From contig JAQYOA010000142.1 of NCBI GenBank assembly GCA_028727605.1, forward strand, positions 1-44,024: a stretch of DNA of 44,024 nt. Reading direction: 5' to 3'. The translations under genes were made by a program, and so were the position numbers. The stretch is from Lachnospiraceae bacterium. Lineage in GTDB: Bacteria; Bacillota; Clostridia; Lachnospirales; Lachnospiraceae. Position 1 is the stretch's first letter, and every line of letters begins with the position of its first letter. This document shows, in pieces, positions 14,513 to 21,525 of the stretch. Below the pieces are notes generated by a model. It was not told the DNA's origin. It saw only the letters and a list, made by a program, of their open reading frames with translations, and did no database searches.

Positions 14513-15303
14513 AACTTTTCTGCCTGCTGTGCGTGTCTGACAAAGATTTCCCGAATCTGAGGATATTCCCCCAGACCCTTTAAGACGCAGACAGTCTGAA
14601 ATCCTTTGCGTTCCAGCTGCGATTTCCAGGAATCTTCGTCTTCTCCTGCCATGTCATTTTGGGCATGATCTCCGGCCACAATCATCAGCGGCGCAAGAAA
14701 AATTTTCTGCGGCTTTTGTCTGGAGGCCCGTTCCAGTATTCCGTCGAATCCGGGCTCATGCTCCACCGTTCCGACACAGATATTGGGATATCCTTTTGCT
14801 CGGAACTGTTCGTCGAGACTTTCATAGATTCCCTCTGTGATATGAGGACTTCCATGTCCCATCAGCGCCAGCATATTCTGATCGTTCAGTTCCGGAAATA
14901 TCTTTATTACGGCTTCTGTCAGAGCTTCCTTGTCGGTCTCATCTGACAGCATTGGTTTTCCGATCCGAATACATGTAAACTGATCCTGATATTTTTGGAT
15001 TTCCTCGATCATCGTTCTGTTTTCCAGCCCATCTAACATATGGGTCGGCTGTACCAGCAGATCTGTCACATGATCGCGTTTCATTCGCTCCATCGCTTCC
15101 GGGATGGTGTCGTAGTGGATTCCCTTGGTTTCTTCCAGCTTTTTTAAAATCCGCCTGCTGGTCCAGGCACGATAAAGAACACGATCCGGAAATGCATCGG
15201 ACAGAGCAGCTTCAATGGCATCAATCGTCCGTTTTCTGGTTTCCTCATAAGAGGTGCCAAAGCTGACTGCCAGGATCCCTTTTTTTCCCATTTCTGTTTC
15301 CAT
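14509..15303 (-). CDS. cbiK: Sirohydrochlorin cobaltochelatase
   Basis: 264 residues, the usual size of the anaerobic CbiK. It inserts Co2+ into sirohydrochlorin (or factor II) at the start of the anaerobic cobalamin pathway. Key features are the N-terminal strand GILAVSFGTSYEETRKRTI, the conserved VQPTHMLDGLE loop, the metal-site His in LMGHGSPH (H150), VEHEPG (H182) and the C-terminal PLMIVAGDHAQNDMAGED. AAGGAG lies 8 bases before ATG 15303; a second Met at residue 5 is less well placed. It sits between the ABC permease and the NEAT-like gene. No signal peptide, so cytoplasmic. Confidence 0.95.
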   Translation of the reverse strand: METEMGKKGILAVSFGTSYEETRKRTIDAIEAALSDAFPDRVLYRAWTSRRILKKLEETKGIHYDTIPEAMERMKRDHVTDLLVQPTHMLDGLENRTMIEEIQKYQDQFTCIRIGKPMLSDETDKEALTEAVIKIFPELNDQNMLALMGHGSPHITEGIYESLDEQFRAKGYPNICVGTVEHEPGFDGILERASRQKPQKIFLAPLMIVAGDHAQNDMAGEDEDSWKSQLERKGFQTVCVLKGLGEYPQIREIFVRHAQQAEKL

Positions 15304-15323
15304 TTTTGTTTCTCCTTATTTCG

Positions 15324-16055
15324 TCACAGGTTTTTCTTTTTGTAAATAAACCATACGGATAATGCTGAAAAAATCATCAGATAGACAAGCAAAACCGCAA
15401 AACCAAATACTCCCGGCTGTTCTCCGTTGGAGATTGCCCGGATCATGCTGCTCGCCTGAGAAAGCGGCAGCAGGCCGATCACCTGACGAAATCCGGCAGG
15501 CATCTGATCCGTGGAAAAAAATGTATTGCACAAAAAAGACATGGGAGTAATGATATAAGAGGTAAACCTTGGCGCATCCGAATAACTTTTTGCCAGAAAA
15601 GACAGCACCAGGGCAATTGTGGCAAACACCATTCCGTTCAAAAACATGACCAATACCGACCAGCCGTTAAAGATCAGATCGGTGCGGACAGGCAATGTGA
15701 GCAGCAAAATGATGGCACCAGCGTACATTCCCCGAAGACTTCCTCCGATAATCTGGCCCAGAATAAACTGCCACAGAGGAGTGGGGGATACCATGACCTG
15801 ATCCAGTGCCTTTTCATAAAGCCTTTGTACACTCATATTCTGAGCTGTCGCACCAAAGCTTCCCGTCATTGTTGCCATTGCGACAATACCGGGAATCAGG
15901 AAATGCAGATACGGTTCCCCGTGCGAGGTAGTCTGGATTCCCATTCCGAAAATGACCAGATACATCAACGGCGAAATCATGGCCGCCACGGTGATTTTAT
16001 AGAAATCTCTCTTAAATTCAGTCCATTTCTCCCATAAAACTGTAATGATCCCCAT
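15324..16055 (-). CDS. ABC-2 type transporter permease
   Basis: 243 residues with six hydrophobic segments, as in DrrB/ABC-2 permeases that work with a single ATPase. Characteristic parts are SPLMYLVIFGMGI, the conserved GATAQNMSVQRLYEKALDQV cytoplasmic coupling region, and the late SFLCNTFFSTDQMPAGFRQV loop with LLPLSQA. ATG 16055 follows AGAAAGAGAG; the frame to GTG 16103 runs into the ATPase gene and lacks a ribosome site. It ends 20 bases before cbiK. The partner ATPase is immediately upstream. The substrate is not shown by the sequence; the neighbours suggest a tetrapyrrole or metal compound. Confidence 0.88.
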   Translation of the reverse strand: MGIITVLWEKWTEFKRDFYKITVAAMISPLMYLVIFGMGIQTTSHGEPYLHFLIPGIVAMATMTGSFGATAQNMSVQRLYEKALDQVMVSPTPLWQFILGQIIGGSLRGMYAGAIILLLTLPVRTDLIFNGWSVLVMFLNGMVFATIALVLSFLAKSYSDAPRFTSYIITPMSFLCNTFFSTDQMPAGFRQVIGLLPLSQASSMIRAISNGEQPGVFGFAVLLVYLMIFSALSVWFIYKKKNL

Positions 16056-16083
16056 GATAGACTCTCTTTCTTCTGATTTGCTT

Positions 16084-16917
16084 CTAAAGCCTGCGCCCTG
16101 CACATTCTACAAACACATCCTCTAAAGTCGTTGCACGAAGGGAAGCCTGGTTTCCGACAGAAGACAAGTAGGCAATTGCCTCATCCCGATTATGGAAATA
16201 GCGGGTAGAAAGATGATTCTCATCCATTTCGTCTACAGCAAAATTTCCCAGTTCCCCAATCAGATGATCGGGGGTATCCAGTTTTTGCAGCCGGCCCTGA
16301 TTCACCAGCGCAATCCGGCCGCATAAAGCCTGTGCCTCTTCTATGTAGTGTGTTGTCAGTACAATCGTCATATTGCGTCCGTTCAGCTGGCGAAGCAGAT
16401 TCCACATCTGTCTTCTGGAGATGGCATCCATGCCGGCTGTCGGTTCATCGAGAAGCAGGATTTCGGGTTCCACCAGCAGGGCCCGGCAGATCATGAGCTT
16501 ACGCTTCATTCCCCCCGACAAATGACGAACGGTTCTTTTGCGATATTCTGTCAGACCGGCAAATTCAAACAGTGCATCTGTGCGCTCTTTTATGATCTTT
16601 TTTGGCAGGAAATAGAGCCGGCCCTGGTATTCCATCACTTCATCCATGATCATATCCTGCCGCATGGAATATTCCTGGGTGATGACGCAGAGTTTTCTCT
16701 TTTCGGCGGAAGCTTTCCGGTTCAGTTTCTTTCCGTCCAGCAAAATTTCCCCTTCGGAAGGAAGCAATACGGTGGAAAGCATACTGAGCGTTGTGGTTTT
16801 TCCGGTGCCGTTGGGACCTAGGAGCCCGAAAAACTCTCCCGTTTCAATAGTCAGATTTAAGTGATCCACTGCGGTGAAATCACCAAATTTTTTCGTCAGA
16901 TCTCTGATCTCTATCAT
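16084..16917 (-). CDS. ABC transporter ATP-binding protein (DrrA/ABC-2 type)
   Basis: 277 residues. Walker A GPNGTGKTTT, Q-loop VITQEYSMRQD, signature LSGGMKRKL, Walker B ILLLDEPTAGMD, switch His in TTHYIEEA. These make it an ABC-2 exporter-type ATPase. A C-terminal ~60-residue extension ending TTLEDVFVECAG is typical of the DrrA/CcmA group. ATG 16917 lies 8 bases after the cbiL stop; the longer frame begins at a TTG inside cbiL. The nearest ribosome site (AAAGGA) is 14 bases upstream, rather far, so translation may depend on coupling to cbiL. Confidence 0.93.
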   Translation of the reverse strand: MIEIRDLTKKFGDFTAVDHLNLTIETGEFFGLLGPNGTGKTTTLSMLSTVLLPSEGEILLDGKKLNRKASAEKRKLCVITQEYSMRQDMIMDEVMEYQGRLYFLPKKIIKERTDALFEFAGLTEYRKRTVRHLSGGMKRKLMICRALLVEPEILLLDEPTAGMDAISRRQMWNLLRQLNGRNMTIVLTTHYIEEAQALCGRIALVNQGRLQKLDTPDHLIGELGNFAVDEMDENHLSTRYFHNRDEAIAYLSSVGNQASLRATTLEDVFVECAGRRL

Positions 16918-16924
16918 TCTGGTT

Positions 16925-17614
16925 TTAGGATTCCTTTGCAATAATTAAAGAAAAATAACCGGCATCATCCGGAATCTCTTCGGTACTCCGGTAAATTTTT
17001 TCGTTCTCCATACAGCAGTTTTCCACCATGGAGACATTTTTTCTGTGCTTTTGCAGCAGCTCTTTTACCTCTTTCATGTGGCTTGCCGATTTCATCAGCA
17101 CATAGGTGCCGGATTCGTTAAGTTCGGTCTCTGTATCGTGAACTGCCGGAAGAACGTGAAGCTTTTCATCCCATTTCACCAGAGGCATGGACAGTCTGGC
17201 TGCGGATGCACAGAAAGAGGTAATTCCACTGACCAGCTCCACCTGATATCCGTCTTTTTCCATAATTTCCTGAAGATAAGAAAAAGTACAGTAAATCGTG
17301 GGATCTCCCAATGTGATATAGACTACATTTTTTCCCTGATCCAGATAAGATTCCAGAAGCCGTGCTCCTTTTTCATGCTCCAGGGCGATCAGTTCCCGGT
17401 CTTTGACCATCGGCATATAGACCGGAACCAGTTCCTTTTCTTCGATTTCGGGCACCATTGCGGCGGCAATCTGATATGCCACAGCTTTTTTGGGCTCTTT
17501 TCCCGCAACAGCAATGACGTCGTTTTCCTGAATCAGACGAATTGCCTTCACTGTCATGAGTTCCGGATCTCCCGGACCCACACCTACTCCATAAATGATT
17601 CCTCGTTTGCTCAT
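16925..17614 (-). CDS. cbiL: Precorrin-2/cobalt-factor-II C20-methyltransferase
   Basis: 229 residues, the normal CbiL/CobI size. It adds a methyl from S-adenosylmethionine to C-20 of (cobalt-)precorrin-2. The tetrapyrrole-methylase signature is clear: IIYGVGVGPGDPELMTVKA near the N-terminus, VVYITLGDPTIYCTFSYL (the GDP loop), and VSGITSFCASAARLSMPL. ATG 17614 follows AAAAGGAG at good spacing. It is the first gene of the leftward operon with an ABC exporter, cbiK and the NEAT-like protein. The other cobalamin genes are not in the window, so the complete pathway may lie elsewhere, or this unit may make a simpler corrin-like product. Confidence 0.94.
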   Translation of the reverse strand: MSKRGIIYGVGVGPGDPELMTVKAIRLIQENDVIAVAGKEPKKAVAYQIAAAMVPEIEEKELVPVYMPMVKDRELIALEHEKGARLLESYLDQGKNVVYITLGDPTIYCTFSYLQEIMEKDGYQVELVSGITSFCASAARLSMPLVKWDEKLHVLPAVHDTETELNESGTYVLMKSASHMKEVKELLQKHRKNVSMVENCCMENEKIYRSTEEIPDDAGYFSLIIAKES

Positions 17615-17931
17615 AGTATCTCCTTTTCAATGCCTGTCTGATGTATGCGCTCCTGAAAACAGAAGTTTGAAACCCGGAAAATTTTATAAAGACATAAAAT
17701 TACACCCGTACTCTCTCTACGGGTGCAAATTATTTCGCAAAATCATCTGCTTTCGATCTACCGTAAGAATCAAACTTTCTCTTCTGCAAGCAGTTCTCCC
17801 AACTTCCGTTCTCTGCTTCGCAGCGCCTTCCCGGTTTCTCTTTCAATCCTTGCGGAACTTGCAAAAGCTGGCAATAAACCAGGCAATTATATTTTTTTTC
17901 TTAATATACCGCGGCGCGATAGAAAAGTCCA
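17615..17931 (-). promoter_or_regulatory. Long leader and candidate promoter of the cbiL operon
   Basis: On the minus strand TGGACT (17931-17926), 17-base spacer, TATATT (17908-17903) would give a leader of about 280 bases before cbiL. The leader holds a perfect 8-base hairpin CACCCGTA/TACGGGTG (17703-17710 with 17718-17725) followed by TAATTTT on the minus strand, a weak terminator-like layout. It also contains an open stretch of 38 codons ending at 17770. I searched for cobalamin-aptamer landmarks and did not find them. Confidence 0.4.
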
Positions 17932-18067
17932 GCAAAATCCATCATTTTACTCTGAAATAAAGAAGTGGGAGGACACTTGAGTCCGAAAAGAGAATGTGAT
18001 ATATCCCAACCGACAGGAGCGCTCAATAAGGCCTCTTCGGAAGAAATTATGGAAGAACCGGTGTCTT

Positions 18068-18958
18068 TCACCATTCCTCCAGCTTCTTTAGAAAGGAATG
18101 GGGCGTCATATGATATTTTTGTTTAAAAGCCCTGTGGAAATAAGATAAATTATGAAAACCAACGGACAGGGAAACCTCCAGAATGGAGGAATTTCCCTGT
18201 TCAAACTGTTCTGCGGCCTTTTCCAGACGCAGATTTTTGATGTACTCCATACAGGTCATGCTCATATGCTTTTTGAAAAAACGCATAAAATGGTAATCAC
18301 TGAAATAACACAGCTTTGCCAGATCAGATACGGAAATCGGTTCGGCATAATGCAGTTCAATATAATCCAGAACACATTTTAACTTTTCGGAAGAAGTTTT
18401 TGAGTCGTCGGAAGTGTTTTTTTCGCTGTACTGAAGCAGCAGAAATATAATCTGCAGCAGCAAAGACTTCAGGGCAAGTTCATATCCGGGTATCTTTTCA
18501 TCATACAAAGAATTCATCTGGCGAAAACATTTATACAGAGAAGTATAAGCGGGATGCTCCGGGGTAATCAGACAGGGCATGGAGAACTCATGATTTTTGA
18601 TTGGTGTCAGATAGCGGGTCGAACAGACATCCGTAGCATTTCCACCAAGAAAATTCATATGAAATACATAGGTCTCAGAACAGAATTCATCATCCGGGTT
18701 TTTCAGTGCAATCGAATGCAGAAGAAGCGGGGAAATAAACAAAAGATCCCCTTCTTTCACCTCGTATGCCACCAGGTCCACCTGATATAAGCAGGACCCT
18801 TTTGTGATCAGTGTAAACTCTGCCTCCTCATGCCAGTGGGTGGTGATAACGGAATAATTTTTCGTCAGCTTTGTTCTATATTTTTGAATCGGAAAGAATG
18901 CCTCTCCGTGTTTTACATTTTCCTTTTGTTCCAGAGCAAGTGAATGAAACTTCTTCAT
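18068..18958 (-). CDS. AraC-family transcriptional regulator with cupin sensor
   Basis: 296 residues. The N-terminal ~150 residues form a cupin: THWHEEAEFTLITKGSCLYQ and a later LLLHSIAL with PDDEF, the sugar-sensing arrangement of AraC-type regulators. The C-terminal ~100 residues contain two helix-turn-helix units: SVSDLAKLCYFSDYHFMRFF and SILEVSLSVGFHNLSYFHRA, ending FKQKYHMTPHSFLKK. It is divergent from the sugar O-acetyltransferase gene (150-base shared interval), which is its most likely target. ATG 18958 has AAGGAAG (AAAGGAAGGAACCTGAC) upstream. The 110 bases after its stop (17961-18067) show no terminator. Confidence 0.92.
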   Translation of the reverse strand: MKKFHSLALEQKENVKHGEAFFPIQKYRTKLTKNYSVITTHWHEEAEFTLITKGSCLYQVDLVAYEVKEGDLLFISPLLLHSIALKNPDDEFCSETYVFHMNFLGGNATDVCSTRYLTPIKNHEFSMPCLITPEHPAYTSLYKCFRQMNSLYDEKIPGYELALKSLLLQIIFLLLQYSEKNTSDDSKTSSEKLKCVLDYIELHYAEPISVSDLAKLCYFSDYHFMRFFKKHMSMTCMEYIKNLRLEKAAEQFEQGNSSILEVSLSVGFHNLSYFHRAFKQKYHMTPHSFLKKLEEW

Positions 18959-19108
18959 GTCAGGTTCCTTCCTTTGCAGAATAGCAGTATTGTGTTATAA
19001 CTTGAAAAAATATTGCAAGATTATGGGAAAAAATGATTTTATAATAGCAGTATAATACATGTAAGTGGATATCACAACGGAAAACAAAAAACAGATGGGA
19101 GAACAGTT

Positions 19109-19729
19109 ATGAATAATATTGAAAGAAGAGATGCCGGACTGGTTTATTTTTCAGACAATGATGTGTTCGAAGAGCAGAAAAGAGCAAGAGTACTTACACA
19201 GAAGCTGAACACCGTGGACAGATCCGATTTTGACGCAATCGGAAAAATCGTAAACGAGCTGCTGGGAAAATCAGATGGAGCGTTTATCAATCCTCCGTTT
19301 TATTGCGATTACGGTTCACACATTGAAGTTGGAAAGAATTTTTTTGCAAATTACAATTGCACGATTCTGGATGTCGCAAAGGTTAAAATTGGTGACAATT
19401 GTCAGATGGCACCGAATGTTGCAATTTATACTGCAGGACATCCGGTTCACCCGGATACAAGAAACTCTGGCTATGAGTACGGAATCGAAGTCACCATCGG
19501 AGATAATGTCTGGATTGGAGGAAATACGGTTATTTGTCCGGGAGTACATATCGGAAATAATGTAGTCATCGGTGCAGGTTCCGTAGTGACCAAAGATATT
19601 CCGGATATGGTGATCGCAGCAGGAAATCCGTGCAGGGTTATAAGAGAGATAACAGAAGAGGACAGAAGACATTACTATAAAAATGAAATGATTGATGACG
19701 AAGCATGGAACATCATTACAAACCGATAA
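19109..19729 (+). CDS. maa: Maltose/galactoside-type sugar O-acetyltransferase
   Basis: 206 residues. It transfers acetyl from acetyl-CoA to a hydroxyl of a sugar. The N-terminal helical part (ARVLTQKLNTVDRSD) is followed by a left-handed beta-helix built from hexapeptide repeats (VKIGDN, VTIGDN, VHIGNN, VVIGAG). The catalytic His is H111 in YTAGHPVHP, and SVVTKDIPDMVIAAGNPCRV closes the helix, exactly as in Maa/LacA. Start ATG 19109 with GGGAG 7-10 bases upstream. It is divergent from an AraC regulator. A small duplicated piece of the codons around H111 is found 1.8 kb downstream at 21230. Confidence 0.93.
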   Translation: MNNIERRDAGLVYFSDNDVFEEQKRARVLTQKLNTVDRSDFDAIGKIVNELLGKSDGAFINPPFYCDYGSHIEVGKNFFANYNCTILDVAKVKIGDNCQMAPNVAIYTAGHPVHPDTRNSGYEYGIEVTIGDNVWIGGNTVICPGVHIGNNVVIGAGSVVTKDIPDMVIAAGNPCRVIREITEEDRRHYYKNEMIDDEAWNIITNR

Positions 19730-19746
19730 ATCGGAAAGTACTTAAG

Positions 19747-19797
19747 GGTCGTTGCACGGAAGATTAGAATTCCAGGGCAACGACCTACTTATTTTTT
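19747..19797 (+). terminator. Terminator after the sugar acetyltransferase
   Basis: Perfect 9-base arms GGTCGTTGC (19747-19755) and GCAACGACC (19777-19785), then TACTTATTTTTT. It may also act on the minus-strand remnant that ends at 19789. Confidence 0.8.
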
Positions 19798-20066
19798 CAA
19801 AGCCCTCTTTGTTTCCTTTTGATGAAACCATCGAGTATCCAATAATATGATGGATCCAACTCTCACTTTACCGTTCGAATTAATAGGACTCCAATATTGT
19901 TTATTAATGTAAGATTAAGGAATAATATCATCATACTGCTGCTGAAAAAACTCTCTGTCTATTACATAGCGAATCTGAAGTTATTGTGTCGTAGCTTTAA
20001 CATTTCCGCTTTTCCATCAGGAGATCGTCTATCTAGGTACACTTCACATGTTTTTGTGCGAACCAT
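19789..20066 (-). pseudogene. Possible decayed minus-strand gene, family unknown
   Basis: Two protein-like pieces lie in different frames. One is 34 codons from ATG 20066 (MVRTKTCEVYLDRRSPDGKA...). The other is 41 codons ending at 19789 (SYINKQYWSPINSNGKVRVG ... KRALKK), preceded in frame by a stop at 19915-19917 and the open piece IDREFFQQQYDDIIP. Together they look like a gene broken by a frameshift and a stop. I do not recognise it. The surrounding DNA (19800-20180) is markedly AT-rich compared with its neighbours, and I see no intact gene in it. Confidence 0.25.
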
Positions 20067-20170
20067 ATTTTGTAAATACGAAAAAAAGTGTAAAATATTA
20101 CGTATTTTAAATAAAAAAATTTGAAATCTCTTTTATGAACAATAAATAGAGAGAAAATTAGTGATATATA

Positions 20171-20241
20171 TATATATTGATGATAAGGAAAGAAAGTATT
20201 ATATTCATATCAGATAGTAAATTTACTAACAGCAATACAAA
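20171..20241 (+). repeat. 71-bp direct repeat, copy 1
   Basis: Identical to 21355-21425 (starts TATATATTGATGATAAGG, ends CAATACAAA). Past this point the two copies keep matching for several bases if a 3-base gap is allowed. Copy 1 forms the start of the disrupted matrixin gene. Confidence 0.9.
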
Positions 20242-20500
20242 AAACAATATTATCAATAAAAGGATTTGCGGAGCAGGATTAAATAGTTTTAAACTGAAGA
20301 TATCAACTTTTGAAGATGACTCATTTTGGAGCGTGTCAAAATGAGTAACAACTTCAACTATTGCTCATGAGATGGGACATGCTCTTGGATTAAGCCATAG
20401 AATTAGTGATCAATCATGTATTATGCAAATCTTTGCAGATAGAAGAACTGTTACTACACCACAGACGACAGATTTCGAACATGCAGTGCATGTGAATTGA
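20180..20500 (+). pseudogene. Matrixin-type zinc metalloprotease gene with an in-frame TGA
   Basis: From ATG 20180 the frame runs 54 codons to a TGA (20342-20344), then continues without another stop for 51 codons to TGA 20498. The second half has TIAHEMGHALGLSH, a complete metzincin zinc site HExxHxxGxxH, followed by QSCIMQ, which fits the Met-turn. The end overlaps the region before the lipoprotein gene. Only the last third of a matrixin domain plus a short N-terminal piece is visible, and there is no signal peptide. It is therefore most likely a truncated, stop-containing relic. Confidence 0.7.
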
Positions 20501-20517
20501 TGAGGAGGGATATCAAT

Positions 20518-21228
20518 ATGAAAAAGATCATTTGTTCAATCTTATGTATTGCGCTTTTATGCGGATGTGAAAGCGAACAGACAGGTTCTGCAGTGAAAGA
20601 GGATTCTCATGAACTTGCGTTTACGGTGGGGGGTACATCCGAATACGTTCATGGCTATGATACAATGAAAGAAATGGCTCGTGACAGTAAGTTTGTCATC
20701 TATGGTGAAGTTCTTGATTCTTTCTGTCAGGCGGAAGAATATTTTATTTTTACGTATGATCAGGTTCGGGTAAATCAGGTTTTATACGGAGATTGTGAAG
20801 TTGGTGATACCATTTATGTCCGAAAAACGATGGGAGAAGTTACCTTAGCCGAATATATTGAAGGGTTAAAAATGATTTCCCCGAATTCGGCCGAAGAATA
20901 TGAAGAAAAATACAGTACAGAAGAGCAGGAAACACTGTATGTTCAGTGGGAAAATCCGGACGAGATCGAATCAGAGGTCGGTCAGAAATCAATTTATTTT
21001 CTTGATGAATTGGGTATTCCGGAAGAATGTAACGAGTATCATGCGTATGGCAGGATCAATGATGCGCAAGGGCAATACATAGAATTCACAAAAGAAAATT
21101 TTCAAAATGTCAGAGATTATGCACATGAAAAGGCAGATACAAATACCGTGAGAACTGGATCGACAGAGCCGCTGGAACAAGCTACGGTTTACACATACGA
21201 GGAGATAAGAGACGAAATTATCCAGTAA
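20518..21228 (+). CDS. Secreted lipoprotein of unknown function
   Basis: 236 residues from ATG 20518, chosen for the GAGGAGGG site 8 bases upstream (TTG 20497 and ATG 20500 lie on or before that site). The N-terminus MKKIICSILCIALLCGC is a lipoprotein signal with Cys17 as the lipid-bearing residue. The mature part is acidic and predicted beta-rich in the middle (VIYGEVLDSF ... FIFTYDQVRVNQVLYGD ... DTIYVRKTMGEV). This GEVLDS ... VxxVLYGD ... GDxIxVR pattern is seen in small extracytoplasmic lipoproteins of Firmicutes, but I know no function. It lies just after the metalloprotease relic, perhaps its former operon partner, and is flanked by the two copies of the 71-bp repeat. Confidence 0.8.
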   Translation: MKKIICSILCIALLCGCESEQTGSAVKEDSHELAFTVGGTSEYVHGYDTMKEMARDSKFVIYGEVLDSFCQAEEYFIFTYDQVRVNQVLYGDCEVGDTIYVRKTMGEVTLAEYIEGLKMISPNSAEEYEEKYSTEEQETLYVQWENPDEIESEVGQKSIYFLDELGIPEECNEYHAYGRINDAQGQYIEFTKENFQNVRDYAHEKADTNTVRTGSTEPLEQATVYTYEEIRDEIIQ

Positions 21229-21229
21229 A

Positions 21230-21274
21230 CATCCAGTTCACCCGAATACAAGAAATTCCAGCTATGAGTACGAT
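21230..21274 (+). pseudogene. Short duplicated fragment of a sugar O-acetyltransferase gene
   Basis: These 45 bases match maa bases 19439-19483 at 38 positions and encode HPVHPNTRNSSYEYD against HPVHPDTRNSGYEYG. The frame begins only 2 bases after the lipoprotein TAA (21226-21228) and closes at 21291-21293. It covers the segment around the catalytic His only and cannot fold alone. Confidence 0.7.
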
Positions 21275-21308
21275 ACGAACAGCGAATTGTACTTATAAGG
21301 GCAGGACA

Positions 21309-21338
21309 CAGCCCACCATCAGATCGGTGGGCTGTTTT
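21309..21338 (+). terminator. Terminator after the lipoprotein gene
   Basis: Perfect 9-base arms CAGCCCACC and GGTGGGCTG around an 8-base loop, followed by TTTTG. Confidence 0.85.
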
Positions 21339-21354
21339 GTGAAAATTCATGAAT

Positions 21355-21425
21355 TATATATTGATGATAAGGAAAGAAAGTATTATATTCATATCAGATA
21401 GTAAATTTACTAACAGCAATACAAA
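21355..21425 (+). repeat. 71-bp direct repeat, copy 2
   Basis: Identical to 20171-20241. Here it is followed by unrelated sequence and a short open frame (to about 21440), not by the metalloprotease part. Confidence 0.9.
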
Positions 21426-21469
21426 CAATAGAAGTAACCGGTGAAATCAAGGGTTCTTGTGATTAGATG

Positions 21470-21507
21470 AAAGGGTCGTTGCCTGAGAAATCGGGCAGCG
21501 ACCCTTT
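21470..21507 (+). promoter_or_regulatory. Leader hairpin before the subtilase gene
   Basis: Arms AAAGGGTCGTTGC (21470-21482) and GCAGCGACCCTTT (21495-21507) form 13 pairs with one G-U around a 12-base loop. CAAAAAGGAGGAG, carrying the ribosome site, follows immediately. There is no T-tract, so it is more likely a leader structure or old terminator. The stem shares GGGTCGTTGC with the terminator at 19747. Confidence 0.55.
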
Positions 21508-21525
21508 CAAAAAGGAGGAGACAGA

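Noticed and set aside
17595-17980. Plus-strand frames in the cbiL leader
   Set aside because: No ribosome sites; they mirror the minus-strand leader and start of cbiL.
17615-18060. Cobalamin riboswitch before cbiL
   Set aside because: The conserved B12-box and CGGGAA/GGACNG-type core segments could not be placed in the leader on the minus strand.
20342-20344. TGA as selenocysteine in the metalloprotease
   Set aside because: No stem-loop of the bacterial selenocysteine type directly after it, and the protein is truncated anyway.
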